A DNA stretch of 64,000 nt, from positions 1 to 64,000 of the forward strand of contig CBDALO010000048.1 of NCBI GenBank assembly GCA_965196985.1. Direction: 5' to 3'. Of the stretch, positions 1 through 10,082 are shown one piece after another. The position numbers were made by a program, and so were the translations under genes. Position 1 is the stretch's first letter. Each line of letters opens with the position of its first letter. The DNA is from 2-12-FULL-35-23 sp965196985. Its GTDB lineage: Bacteria > Pseudomonadota > Gammaproteobacteria > UBA12402. The notes under the pieces are model-generated. The model saw only the letters and a list, made by a program, of their open reading frames with translations, was not told the DNA's origin and ran no database searches.

Positions 1-4
1 ACGT

Positions 5-1639
5 TTGGTTAGCCTCTCCTCAATAACGTTCATTAATTTACAATATGATTGTGAGGCAGATGAGCTTGCTGCAATTAATAGTTGTTTTAGTAAAGGGGAT
101 ATTAAGTTGTTGCCAGACGTTGATTTGAGAAATGACTTTTTAACCGTCGCAGCGATTATGGTTAATTTGGATTTGGTAATTTCTGTAGATAATAGTGTGG
201 CCCACCTTGCAGGTGCACTTAACGTTCCAGTATGGGTTTTATTACCGTATTCTCCTGATTGGCGTTGGCAACTTAATAGAGAGGATAGTCCTTGGTACCC
301 TAGTGTGCGTCTATTTAGACAGACAACATATGGTGACTGGAAAATTGTAATAGGGCGAATTGGTAAGGAGTTGGGGAAAGCACAAAAAGAGGGTGAAGTT
401 AAGTTAAAAAATAAGGGTGATCATAAACTTTCAAGCCCTAAGTCTATAGTTCATAGTCAAGAAGTTGTTATTAGCCCCAGCCAACTAAAGCACAAAGCTT
501 TGCTTAATAATGCATCAAGGCTAATTAAACTAAATCGCTACGATGAAGCCATAAGCTTAATAGATGAAGCATTACAGTTAAAAGTTAACTCCCGGGCTTG
601 TTTATCTGCTAGGGCAGATACTTATTATATAAAAGGTCAGTTAACAAAGGCGCTTGATGATTATAAAGAGGCGCTAAAATTGGAACCAACTAATCTTCGC
701 CTAAAGGCCGCACTGGGCTTTTTGTACCTTAGTTTTGCTAAGTTTGAGACGGGCTGGAAGCTTTATGAGGAGAGGTTAATGCTTCCAGAGATAAAAGCAA
801 AGAGGAATGAATTTTACTTTTTAAAGCAAGACAATAAGTGGGATGGAAAACAAAGCTTGGTTGATGCAACCTTGCTTATTTATTTTGAACAAGGGTTTGG
901 TGATGCTATTTTGTTCTTTAGATTCCTAGATCCTCTTAAGGCGCTAGGTGCTAAGTTGGTTTTACTTGTTGATGGAAAACTATGGTCTTTGTTTAATTTT
1001 TCTGATCCTGAGATTCAAAGGTTAAAAGAGGTTAGGAGGTTTCATTATTGGATCTCAGCAGAAAGTTTGGGCCAATTGTTTATAAGAGAGAAAACTGATT
1101 TAATGAAGTTCGGCAATTATTTAGCCTGTGATAAAAATAAAGCGGCCTCATATTATGCTCAGTGTTTCCATGTTGATAGTCAGTTTAAAGTTGGTTTCGT
1201 TTGGAAGGGCAGCCCAAACCAACAGTTTAACCATTGGCGATCTATTCCTATTAAGACTTTTTCTGAGTTATTTAAAGTAAAGGGGGTAAGCTTTTATAGT
1301 TTACAAATTGGTGCAGATCTTGATGAGTTGACACCCTTCCTGAGCGATAATGTCATTGACCTTTCTTCGGAGGTTAACAACTTTTCGGACACGGCTGCTA
1401 TTGTAGAGAACCCTGATTTAGTTATAACCGTTTGCACTTCTGTTGCCCATCTGGTTGGAGCTATGGGTAAACCAGGTTGGGTTTTATTAAAGCAAGGAGC
1501 TTATTGGTGCTGGATGGAAGATGGGGACAAGACGCCGTGGTATCCAAGTTTACGTTTATTTAGCCAGTTGCAGGCTGGATGTTGGAAAGGAGTAATAGAG
1601 CGAGTCAAAGAGGGGTTAGAAGGGCTAGCTTCAAAATAG
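5..1639 (+). CDS. TPR / glycosyltransferase-9-like protein, 5'-partial, with a duplicated C-terminal domain
   Basis: The frame is open to the left edge, so the gene starts outside the window and the TTG at 5 is not a reliable start. The visible order is: the end of a GT-B domain resembling glycosyltransferase family 9 (residues about 10-125, with VDNSVAHLAGALNVPVW and SPDWRW), a linker, TPR repeats (about 165-245), then a second complete glycosyltransferase-like domain (about 280-540). In the second domain the signature has drifted: VCTSVAHL replaces VDNTVAHL, and YWCWMEDG replaces the DWRWQLDRED pattern. It looks like a fusion of two units of the tandem array that continues to 7434. A role in protein or surface-glycan glycosylation follows from the family; the acceptor is unknown. 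The two-domain form could also reflect recombination between array members. Confidence 0.6.
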   Translation: MVSLSSITFINLQYDCEADELAAINSCFSKGDIKLLPDVDLRNDFLTVAAIMVNLDLVISVDNSVAHLAGALNVPVWVLLPYSPDWRWQLNREDSPWYPSVRLFRQTTYGDWKIVIGRIGKELGKAQKEGEVKLKNKGDHKLSSPKSIVHSQEVVISPSQLKHKALLNNASRLIKLNRYDEAISLIDEALQLKVNSRACLSARADTYYIKGQLTKALDDYKEALKLEPTNLRLKAALGFLYLSFAKFETGWKLYEERLMLPEIKAKRNEFYFLKQDNKWDGKQSLVDATLLIYFEQGFGDAILFFRFLDPLKALGAKLVLLVDGKLWSLFNFSDPEIQRLKEVRRFHYWISAESLGQLFIREKTDLMKFGNYLACDKNKAASYYAQCFHVDSQFKVGFVWKGSPNQQFNHWRSIPIKTFSELFKVKGVSFYSLQIGADLDELTPFLSDNVIDLSSEVNNFSDTAAIVENPDLVITVCTSVAHLVGAMGKPGWVLLKQGAYWCWMEDGDKTPWYPSLRLFSQLQAGCWKGVIERVKEGLEGLASK

Positions 1640-1665
1640 CAATGAAACACCATTGGAGGTAGTTG

Positions 1666-3352
1666 GTGAAGGATCTAGAGTCACAGGTCAACAATGCATT
1701 TTCCTTATTACGAAGTGGTGATTTGATGGGAGCCGAGGCCGCTTTTTCTAGTGTGTTAACGTTTGACTCAGAAGAGCCATATGGCTTATTTGGTTTAGGA
1801 TTAGTTGCTTACGAAAAAAAAGACTACATAAAAGCAGTGGAGCTTTTGAAAAAAGTTGTAATAGCACAGCCTAAAAATACCAAAGCAAACTTTTTTCTTG
1901 GACTTTCTTATCAAACGAAAGGTGATTTTGAAAAGGCACTTGCGGCTTATACGCAAGTATTAAAATTGAAGCCGGATTTTTCAGAGGCTTTGGTTTGTCG
2001 CGGTGATGTTTGTCGATTGTTGTTTCAATACGGGCAGGCTAAAGTTGATTATGATCGTGCACTAGAGTTATCAAAAAATTCCTATAGGGCTTTTTTTGGT
2101 AGAGCTTTAGTCTATTCTCGCTGGAAAAATAGTGAAGCAACCTTAACTGATTATACCTCAGCCTTAAAGTTAGTTCCCGATAGTGTGGATATTTTAATAA
2201 ATCGTGCTGGTATTTATTGTGATGATAATCAATTTGAACTGGCCTTTTCAGATTATATCCGTGCTCTTCAGATAGAACTAAGCAACATTGAACTGTTAAA
2301 TAGTTTGGGTGTTTTTTATTTTAAGAAGGGTGATCTTGATAGAGCGCTTGATTATTTTAATAAAGCATTGCGATTAAACCCTGAAAATATTAACGCACTT
2401 TTTAGTCGAGCTTCTATTTACTTATTAAGGCAAAATTTTACTGATGGTTTTAAGGATTTTTTGGTGCGAGTGAATTTACCACGTTTCGCCGAAGAAATGG
2501 GTGGCGTATTACCAGGCTTAACAAAAGAAACTATGCTTAGTCGTAATAAGGAGCTTGAAGGCAAGAAAATATTAGTTTGTAAGGAGCAGGGTCTAGGGGA
2601 CAACGTGCAGTTTATTCGCTATATATGCTGCTTGGTTGATAAGGGTGCGCAAGTATTTTTATTAATGGATGATCGCTTAAATGAACTGTTGCAAAGTTTA
2701 CCTTGGCCTTGGCAGCCTTATCGAGTTGGCATGAAATATGATTATTGGACCACCCCTCTTTGCTTGACTAGCTTTTTTTCTACTGACGAGGTATTTACTA
2801 TTAATTCATATTTATTGGCTAATGATAAGCTGATCGATTTTTGGCGTGAACGACTAAATAAACTTGGTGAGGGTTTGAGGGTTGGTATTTCATGGCGTGG
2901 TGGAGCTACTAAATTAGATAGGCTAAGCCGTTCTATTGATGAGCAGGTGCTTAAAACATTACTAAGTATAAAGGGTTGTACCTTTATTAACTTGCAATAC
3001 GATTGTGATAGGCAGGAACTTGACCACATTAATGCCGTTAATTCCTTTGCTATCTTTCATATGGACGCAATAGATTTAAAAAATGATGTAAGTAATTTGG
3101 CGGCACTCATGACAGCGCTTGATTTGATTATAACGGTTGATAATACAACTGCTCATTTGGCGGGTGCTTTGGGGTTGCCTGCTTATTTATTATTACCAAA
3201 AATTCCTAATTGGCGTTGGTTGTTGGATGGGGGGGGCTAGCCCTTGGTATCTCGGCTTAAGTTTATTTAGACAAAAAACAAAAGGCTCTTGGGCGGAGGT
3301 TGTTGAGCAGTTGTGTGAGAAACTAAAGGAATTAACTGATAAGGCGAAGTAG
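1666..3352 (+). pseudogene. TPR / glycosyltransferase-9-like protein, frameshifted at a G8 tract
   Basis: About eight TPR units (roughly residues 5-265) are followed by a glycosyltransferase-like domain with KEQGLGDNVQFIRY, GISWRGG and VDNTTAHLAGALGLPAY. GGAGGT at 1655-1660 sits 5 nt before a GTG at 1666, which is preferred over the TTG at 1663. The frame hits TAG at 3238 directly after eight G (3229-3236). With seven G it would read on through SPWYLGLSLFRQ to a stop at 3352, matching the C-termini of its array neighbours. The gene lies 26 nt after the preceding paralogue and 4 nt before the next, so they are probably cotranscribed. The shift could be phase variation, a fixed mutation or a sequencing error; the sequence alone cannot tell. 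Confidence 0.65.
3229..3236 (+). repeat. G8 homopolymer tract inside a glycosyltransferase gene
   Basis: Eight consecutive G near the 3' end of the second TPR-glycosyltransferase gene. Loss of one G restores the frame to the conserved C-terminus, so the tract could act as an ON/OFF slippage switch. Poly-G tracts in glycosyltransferase genes are a known phase-variation device in other bacteria; whether this one varies is not shown here. Confidence 0.5.
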
Positions 3353-3356
3353 CTAA

Positions 3357-4087
3357 ATGGACAAACTTAATTTTGATATATCTAACCAAGTTAATAAAGG
3401 GTTTGAATTAGTTAGACAAGGAAAGCTGGATAAAGCTGAGCAGTTGTTTAGTAAAGTATTAATGAGTAAAGCAGAAGAAGAAAACAGCTTGCTAGCTTTA
3501 GGAATAATAAACTACGAAAAAAAGCGGTTTCAAATTGCTAAAGTATATTTGGAAAAGGTTGTAGCTAAACAGCCTAATAATTTTAAGGCCTATTTATTTT
3601 TAGGTCTAACTGAGGTTGCGTTAAATGAAATTAATAAAGCTGTTTCAGCATTCCTTGAAGCAATAAAAATTCAGCCTGATTTTGTTGAATCAATAGTAAG
3701 TTGTGCTGATGCGTATAAGAAACTACGTTGTTATGATGAGGCAATAGAGTTTTACGAGAAAGCAATGAAGCTACAGCCAAGCAACCCCGTTCTAGAGTTG
3801 GCATGTGCAGAAGCTTGTTTTTTTCGCGGCAGGCTCTACTTTCAAAAAGAGGAGCTTCAGTTTGCGCTAGCAAATTTTAGCAAAGCTTATGAGTTCGGCA
3901 AAAAAGACGTTGAGTGTCTATACAATTTAGCAGAAACTTACAGGCTTTTACAAGAGTCAGAGAAGGCGCTAGAACTTTATGAGCAGATATTAGTTGTTGC
4001 CCCCAATTCTATTTCAACTTTAGTTGCTAAGGGGGTGCTATTAAAAGATTTAGCTAGGTACAAAGAATCAAAAGATACTCTTAATAA
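3357..4087 (+). pseudogene. TPR / glycosyltransferase-9-like protein, 5' part (split by IS)
   Basis: The N-terminal part of a third array member. It contains TPR repeats, with DKAEQLFSKVL, KPDFVESIV-like helices and a loop of about 34 residues per repeat, up to residue 243. An ISKra4-type element inserted after position 4087 adds the non-native tail GAAFI and a stop at 4106. CTTAATAA occurs at 4080-4087 and again at 6439-6446. Removing 4088-6446 joins ...KDTLNK to ALKISHGNP in frame and gives a 572-residue protein like its neighbour. The start ATG is 4 nt after the stop of the preceding gene, suggesting an operon. The broken gene could still yield a TPR-only fragment. Confidence 0.7.
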
Positions 4088-4133
4088 GGGTGCTGCCTTT
4101 ATATAATGTAGAAAATATAGCATAATATACACT

Positions 4134-5093
4134 AGACCTTCTGCGTAACTAAGGGCAGTTCTAGAAACTAGCTAAAATTTGCTTATAATTGCCTGATTAA
4201 TAATCATTCATGGAAAGGCATATGCTATTAAGCTATCAGCAACTCAGTAACCGCCCGCGTATTTTTAAAAAGTTAACTGGTTTGACCCTTGATGATTTTG
4301 AAACGATACACCAACAAGTGAAGTCATCACTTGATGATGAGTTTAGTAAGCTGGGAAGGCGCCCGAAACTCACCACGCACCATGATCGCCTTTTGCTTCT
4401 CATGATGTACTATCGCACTTATGTAACACATGAATTCTTAGGTTACTTTGTTGGTTTGGATGACAGTAATGTCTGCCGCTTATTTAAACGCTTAGAACCC
4501 TTAGTGGCCAAGCATATTCATATTAAAAAAGACAGAACCCTAACAGAAGATGCGGTTTGCGCTATATTAATGGATGTAACGGAGCAGCCTATTCAGCGCC
4601 CCAAAAAGAAGAAGCCACGTAAAGATTATTATTCTGGTAAAAAGAAAAGACATACTCAAAAGGTGGAGATAGCAATGAGTACATCCGGAAAAATAATCAA
4701 CGTCTCTCAAACAATGCCTGGGAGGGTTCATGATATTAAGATCCGACAACGTGGCAGCCCACTGCCACCAGCAGAAAAATATGCTGATCTAGGATACCAA
4801 GGAATTCAACATACTGACCCCTTGGTTAACTTACCTCATAAAAAGCCCAAAGGCGGCAAATTAACTACTCAACAAAAAGAGGATAACCGTAATCACAGCA
4901 AGATCCGTATTAGGGTTGAACATCAATTCTCAAAATTTAAAAAATTCCGCATTCTTGGGGAGGTGTATAGGAATTTTCGCAGAAAACACAATATGAGATT
5001 TAATATTATTGCTGGGATTCTCAATCTTCAAGCCGGATTCTAAAACTACAAACGAGCATAAGCTCGCCCAGTATTTAGTTTCGCAGAAGGTCT
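4134..5093 (+). mobile_element. IS5-family (ISL2/IS427-like) element nested in ISKra4 copy 1
   Basis: This is a 960-bp element with terminal inverted repeats beginning AGACCTTCTGCG (4134-) and ending CGCAGAAGGTCT (-5093), extending to about 19 bp. The trinucleotide ACT flanks both ends (4131-4133 and 5094-5096), the short duplication expected for this group. The interrupted sequence matches the left end of the intact ISKra4 copies, which proves the nesting and shows that this insertion is the younger event. A single transposase gene fills most of it. Confidence 0.88.
4210..5043 (+). CDS. IS5-family transposase (DDE, HTH_Tnp_4/DDE_Tnp_4 type)
   Basis: A 277-residue protein with an N-terminal helix-turn-helix region (FLGYFVGLDDSNVCRLFKRL, about residues 78-97) and a DDE nuclease core. 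The first Asp lies in MDVTEQPIQRP (about 119), the second in ADLGYQG (about 193), and the Glu in RIRVEHQFSKFKKF (about 238). It cuts and pastes the 960-bp element. ATG 4222 is an alternative start with AAGG just upstream. The frame is intact and all three acidic positions are present, so this copy may be active. Confidence 0.9.
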   Translation: MERHMLLSYQQLSNRPRIFKKLTGLTLDDFETIHQQVKSSLDDEFSKLGRRPKLTTHHDRLLLLMMYYRTYVTHEFLGYFVGLDDSNVCRLFKRLEPLVAKHIHIKKDRTLTEDAVCAILMDVTEQPIQRPKKKKPRKDYYSGKKKRHTQKVEIAMSTSGKIINVSQTMPGRVHDIKIRQRGSPLPPAEKYADLGYQGIQHTDPLVNLPHKKPKGGKLTTQQKEDNRNHSKIRIRVEHQFSKFKKFRILGEVYRNFRRKHNMRFNIIAGILNLQAGF

Positions 5094-5195
5094 ACTTTAA
5101 CTTGATTACGGATGGTGTTTGGATGTTAGCTAGAATTCATCTCTGATGAAAATAATGAATTAACTATTGAGCTCAAGCTTCCACTAAAAGGATCC

Positions 5196-6413
5196 ATGCT
5201 TGAATGTGAGGATGCAATTCTTGACGGCCTTAATGAGGTTGGAACATTAGCCACTGAAAAAGCTTTAAGTAAGTTTGATGCAGATGGCTCTCCTATCCAT
5301 GTTGGAAAAATAAAGCTAACAGCACGAAGTAGAGATGAAGCAAATTACCAAACGCCTTATGGAGTTGCTCGAGTTAAGCGTTATGTTTATCAAACCTCTA
5401 AAGGCGGGAAGATCTTTTGTCCTTTAGAAGATAAGGCTAGAATTATCCAAGGATCAACACCGCGATTTGCAAAAATAATCTCACATAAATACTCAAACTT
5501 ACCTGCTCCCAGTGTTATTGATGATCTCAAGGTCAATCATAACCGTAAAATCTCACATTCATACTTGCAACGGGCAACTGATTTTGTTGGCGGTATTGCA
5601 CAAGCCAAAGAGGCTGAGTGGGAATATGAAGAGCCAAAGCTTGATGCAGTCATTGAGATGCTAAGTATTAGCTTAGATGGTGCATATGTTCTCACCGTTG
5701 ATGATGGTTATAGAGAGAGCATGGTTGGAACTATTTCCATGTATGATAAGCATGGTGCACGCCTGCACACAACCTACGTTGCAGCATCACCAGAATATGG
5801 AAAAGATGAATTCTTTAATAGGCTTAAAAAGGAAATAAAGCTGAAAAAGAAATATTACCCTGATGCTAAAACAATTGGCGTTGCTGATGGAGCAAAAAAT
5901 AATTGGCCATTTCTAAAAAAACATACTGATACGCAAATTTTAGATTTTTGGCATGCAACTGAATATCTCGGCGAAGCATCAAAGGCAGTATTTACCAAAA
6001 AATCTGAAAGAGATGAGCGTGATGTTTGGCTCGAAGAGCGATGTCATGACTTAAAGCACAAGAAAGGTGCGGCAGGTAGAATACTTGCTGAGCTTAAAGA
6101 GCATCTAAATAAAAACCTGAATAAATCGCTTAGAGAAAAGCTAGAAGGAACAATTACGTATTTTGAAAATAATATTAAAGAAAAGCGAATGTCGTATCAT
6201 AATTTGATTAAGCAGAATGCACCAATTGGCTCTGGCGTCACTGAAGCAGCATGTAAAACAATTGTTAAACAAAGATTAGGGGGATCAGGAATGCGCTGGA
6301 AAGACAAGGGAATGAAAATCGTTTTATGCTTGAGAACACTAGTAAAGACTAAAGGCAGATGGGATCAGTTTTGGGAGAAGGTCAATGATTTTGGCGTGCC
6401 AGCAGCAATATAG
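5196..6413 (+). pseudogene. ISKra4-family transposase, 5'-damaged
   Basis: The 405-residue remnant matches the 436-residue transposases at 20970-22280 and 61018-62328 almost throughout, including ADGAKNNWPFLKKH, ILDFWHATEYLGEA and APIGSGVTEAACK. The first 31 codons are lost. The nested IS sits just upstream, the original ATG region (about 5102-5110) has changed bases, and an extra C near 5140 shifts the frame. Translation from the internal ATG 5196 would lack the N-terminus. The stop lies just inside the terminal inverted repeat, as in the other copies. Confidence 0.85.
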
Positions 6414-6446
6414 CCTACATTATATAGAGGCAGCACCCCTTAATAA

Positions 6447-7434
6447 GGCTCTGAAAATTAGCCATGGCAACCCTGTTGCCTTGTATAATTTGTCACTAAT
6501 TGATTTGCTAATGCAAAACTATGAACGGGGTTTTGCTAACTATGAAATTCGAGTTGAGTTATTTAGTAAAATTAAGAAATTTTTATCCCCAGCTCCAGTA
6601 AAAAGGCGCTGGGATGGAACGGCTTGTTTGGCAGGGAAAACCATTTTGCTTATTCAAGAGCAAGGGGTTGGTGATCAAATTCAGGCAATTCGTTTTGTAA
6701 AGCAGTTTGTTGATTTGGGCGCCAAAGTTTTATTATTAGAAGATGATAGATTGACTCTTCTGTTTAAGTCGCTTCCTTGGCTAGTAGAGTTTGTTAGTGA
6801 AGGGCAGCAGTATGACTATTGGTTTCCTATGATGAGCACAATGAAGCAGTTTATTAAGTCTGAGTCTGATATAAAACCACAGCCACCTTATTTGTTTGCA
6901 GAAAAAGATAAAAAGGCCTTTTGGACTAAGCGTCTATCATCGCTGGGGGGAGACTTAAATGTTGGAATAGCTTGGCGAGGTGGGGCTGAGAAAAACTTAA
7001 AAGAGCTAAGGTCACTTTCATTTGTTGAATTAGGTTTGGTTACTACTAATCAAAAGGTTAACTTTATTAACTTGCAGTATGATAGTAATGAGAGTGAGGG
7101 TGAAGACTTTAATAAAGTGCATAATCGTTCCCTGTTGACTTTAGAAGGGTTGGATTTAAGAAATGACTTTACAGCACTGGCAGCAGTATTAACTTCACTG
7201 GATTTGGTAATTACAGTTGATAATACAGTTGTGCACTTGGCAGGTGCTTTGGGGGTGCCAGCATGGTTGTTATTACCTAAATCACCAGACTGGCGTTGGC
7301 AGCTTGATAGAGAAGATAGTCCGTGGTATCCAAGTTTGCGTTTGTTTCGTCAAAAAGAGCTTGGCAATTGGGAAGAGGTAATTGTTCGGGTGAAAGCTGA
7401 GCTTGATCGGCTCGTTAAGCAGCAATCAAGCTAA
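6447..7434 (+). pseudogene. TPR / glycosyltransferase-9-like protein, 3' part (split by IS)
   Basis: The continuation of the gene begun at 3357. It holds the last TPR helix (ALKISHGNPVALYNLSLI) and then the glycosyltransferase-like domain. Visible motifs are IQEQGVGDQIQAIRF, GIAWRGG, VDNTVVHLAGALGVPAW and SPDWRWQLDRED, all well conserved, so the break is recent. A frame starting at 6385 exists only because it reads through the IS end. The stop at 7434 overlaps by 9 bp the end of the convergent membrane-protein gene. Confidence 0.7.
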
Positions 7435-8313
7435 AGAGAGGTGCTTAGCCTGGCGTGCTTTATCGGGTGTTTCTTCGCTATTGCTACAACACCAACTAAA
7501 AAAGCGTGCACACCAATTTCCTCTGTGAGAACGATGTGAGGGCGCAAAAGCTGTTGGCAGTGGACCAGGGTCATCGCTTTTTTGAGAGCCTGCACTGCTT
7601 GGCCTGGGTGTGGGGTTTTGCTCTTGCTCACCTAACAAGGGTATATCAACTGTACTCAGTTGATCAGGCTGCCCAAAAATACCATATTGCACCATAATGT
7701 TAGCTAGGGCGCTAAGAGCAACTAAAGAAAGCGTTAGTGCTAATGGGGAGTTATAAGCATTGAATAGTTCATAAGCTGAGAAAGCTGAAATAACTGTCTT
7801 ACAAAGTGCGGCAAAAATAGCGATGGCCTTAGCTTTACACAGTACGTCTAGCAACTTCGGTAAGTTGCAGCTTTCTTCATCTAAGCGCCTAGCCATATCG
7901 GTGTTATAACGATCAAAGGTAGCTAGCGAAATAGTCAGTAGACTAATGGCGCAGCCAGCGATAGTAACAGCGTCTAAAGTATCAGGGGTGTCAAAGCAAG
8001 ATTTATCAGAACCATTTAAGTGACCACGGACATCGGCTAGTGCTAAGACATAAAGCAGAGCTGAGCTTAATGAAAATACTGTTGTGACAGTATAACGAAT
8101 GCCTTTTTTTACAGTCGGTGAGCAGCTAGCAGAAATAGAACGAGTTTCGCGTAAGTAATAAGCGGCATTAGCTTCATAGTTAGCCCATGAAGAAAACGCG
8201 GTAATAGCCCCTCCAGGAATCCAACCTAAATAAGGTTTAGTAATTAGCAAGGTGGAAATAGTATTGGTGCCGGTTTTGACAATAGCATTTAAAACATCGC
8301 TTGCTTTCCAGAT
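7426..8313 (-). pseudogene. Orphan multi-pass membrane protein, 3' part of a doubly interrupted gene
   Basis: The C-terminal two thirds of a minus-strand gene whose 5' parts lie at 9853-10082 and 10290-10524. The frame is open across the IS256 border (KASDVLNAIVKTG...). It contains five or so hydrophobic segments (ITAFSSWANYEANAAYYL, TTVFSLSSALLYVLALA, AVTIAGCAISLLTISLA, AIAIFAALCKTVISAFSAY, LALTLSLVALSALANI) and a Pro/Ser-rich tail with a cysteine cluster (RFFSWCCSN). Removing the IS256 and MITE insertions with one duplicate each gives 451 codons including the stop. I recognise no family. An intracellular-lifestyle or effector-like role is only a guess from size and layout. Confidence 0.6.
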
Positions 8314-9844
8314 GATAGAGCGTTATTTTGTCTGTAAAAACCAACTTCAGTACTTAGAAAAACCTTTAAAATTCTAAATGGCACTCTATTGTACCTGTCT
8401 CATCGCATAATATCTTAAATTAATTATGCTAATCAATCTAAAAAATTATTTATACCTCAAATTTTTCTCCTCTCAAAATAAATTATTAACTTTTAGGTAA
8501 TAGCAATTATATCTCGTTAATAAGAACAAGAATGATCTATCCTAAAACCCTATGAAGCCTTATTATTCACTTCAACTTAAGTATCTAGGTGATCCGCTCC
8601 ACTGGTCATCAATTTCCACTAAAACAGCTGATACGAGCCTTAGGCACGATTCAGTATTAGGGAAAATTCCAACTGTATGCGTCCTTCTTTTTACCTCTCT
8701 GTTTACGCGCTCAGCTATGTTACTGGTTCTTAATCTTTTTTGATGCGGCCTGTCAAAGTTCATCACTACTAAGCCCTCCGGTATATTCACTTCCAACCAA
8801 GAAGAAAGCTCTGGTGCTGTTTGCTGATATTTATCTACCGCCATAGCCAATAGTCTTTCCGACTCATGAATGTTTGAGGCATTAAATATAGCTGTAATCT
8901 CCTCAGCTACTGGTTCCTTCATTGAGCGCTTTGGTATGTGAGCCTGAGCATTTTGCTGCAAATGAAATTGGCAACGTTGCCAAGGAACACTGGGGAACAC
9001 AGCTCTTCTAGCGGCTTTTAGGCCAGTATGAGCGTCGCTAGTAATCAACTCAATACCATGTATACCTCGCTCAACCAACTGCTGAAGAAAATCACGCCAA
9101 TGTACCTCAGCCTCTGATAACGCAACAGAAACACCTAGCACTGTTCTCTTGCCGGTTGATTCATCAAAGCCATAGGCTATCAATACCGCACAGACTTGTA
9201 CTGTGCCGCTAGTGCGCACCTTCTCATAACGTGCATCTAGCCAAAGATATTTTATCTTTCCTAACGGCTTATTTCGCCATTTCTTTAAATCTTCATCCAA
9301 CAATTTAGCGCAACGGCTTACCTCTGTGCTTGAAATATCTGTTCCACAGAGTTGCTTTAGCACCTTTTCAACTTTGCGCGTGGAAACCCCATGCACATAC
9401 ATTTCAGCGACAGCCAGCTTAAGTGCTCTATCAGAGCGTACACCTCGCTCTAAGACTGATGGATAGAAGGCTTCATTGGAGTCTCTAACCTGCGGTATCT
9501 GTAGCTCAAGCTGACCTTGACCTGTGTTAATTAACCTTGGTTAAAACCGTTCGCATATCCGTTTCTATCGCCAGTTCGCTCATAAGGACTGGCATTTAAA
9601 TGGCGCTCCCTTTCTATTAACATAGCCTCATTCATCAACCTGGAGACAAGCTTAGGTAAAGCTTCAAACCCCTCCATCGCTAAAACATGTATGGCTTCTT
9701 CGATTAAGTTCTCATTTTTATAGCAGCTCATTGTCATTCCTCTTTTTTGGTTAAGTTTACCTTAAAAGGAATTTCTAATCTGACTGAGTCGCCTGCTTAT
9801 TTTCAGCAAGTCAATGGAATTTACAGAAAGGATGGCGCACTAGC
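8314..9844 (-). mobile_element. IS256-family element, copy 1 (decayed)
   Basis: A 1531-bp element with 25-bp imperfect terminal inverted repeats: GATAGAGCGTTATTTTG... at 8314, and the inverse of GCTAGTGCGCCATCC... ending at 9844. TTCCAGAT is duplicated at 8306-8313 and 9845-9852. It is one base shorter than the copies at 32427 and 59027 because of a deletion in the transposase gene. It splits the membrane-protein gene on the minus strand; removal restores SSHGIWKASDVLN in frame. Confidence 0.93.
8572..9737 (-). pseudogene. IS256-family (mutator-type) transposase, frameshifted
   Basis: The 388-codon gene of the intact copies is broken here near 9535-9541. The sequence reads GGTTAAAACC where the other copies read GGTTTAAAGCC, so one base is lost and one substituted; the N-terminal part ends as ...NGYANGFNQG. 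The rest (8572-9402 and upstream) keeps the family features: LDARYEKVR with the first catalytic Asp, SDAHTGLKAARR with the second, the CQFHLQQNAQAHIP block, and ERVNREVKRR with the Glu. A D-to-V change (TVQVCAVL) also sets it apart from the other copies. Confidence 0.9.
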
Positions 9845-9852
9845 TTCCAGAT

Positions 9853-10082
9853 ACCGTGGCTAGAGGGTTTATCGGTTTTATAGTCGGGAAAAATGGCAGC
9901 GAGAGCATCATGGCCGTATTTACGTTGATTGCCAATTGCATAACCACTTAATAATACGGCTGTGATAGCCAGGCCAGCCGTTTCACCTGGTGACTTAAGG
10001 TCAGAAAGACGATCTGATGACAGACCTAGGCGCTTAAACATATTATTAAAAGCATTAAAGTAAACCGGTGTGTTGCTAAATA
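9853..10082 (-). pseudogene. Orphan membrane protein, middle part
   Basis: The middle exon-like piece of the interrupted gene, read on the minus strand from the MITE border to the IS256 border. It runs NTPVYFNAFNN MFKRLGLSS..., then a hydrophobic stretch AGLAITAVLLSGYAIGN, then YKTDKPSSHGIW. The ATG at 10041 is internal to the ancestral frame. Frame continuity with both flanking parts after excision of the two elements is direct sequence evidence that this was one gene. Confidence 0.6.

Larger units (their letters stand above)
4088..6438 (+). mobile_element. ISKra4-family element, copy 1, carrying a nested IS5-like element
   Basis: The ends are GGGTGCTGCC...: 4088-4111 at the left and the inverted copy ending at 6438, about 24 bp with one mismatch. 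They are flanked by the 8-bp duplication CTTAATAA. Without the nested insertion (4134-5093 plus a 3-bp duplicate) it would be about 1.39 kb, matching the 1387-bp copies at 20945 and 60993. It interrupts a TPR-glycosyltransferase gene. Its transposase start region is damaged, so this copy is probably immobile by itself. Confidence 0.9.

Noticed and set aside
8552..8743. Small plus-strand ORF of 63 residues, repeated at 32665 and 60129 (minus)
   Set aside because: It is an antisense shadow of the IS256 transposase 3' end and recurs only because the element does.
9811..10041. A separate 76-residue hypothetical gene
   Set aside because: Its last residues come from the IS256 end, and its real frame continues on both sides into the interrupted membrane-protein gene.
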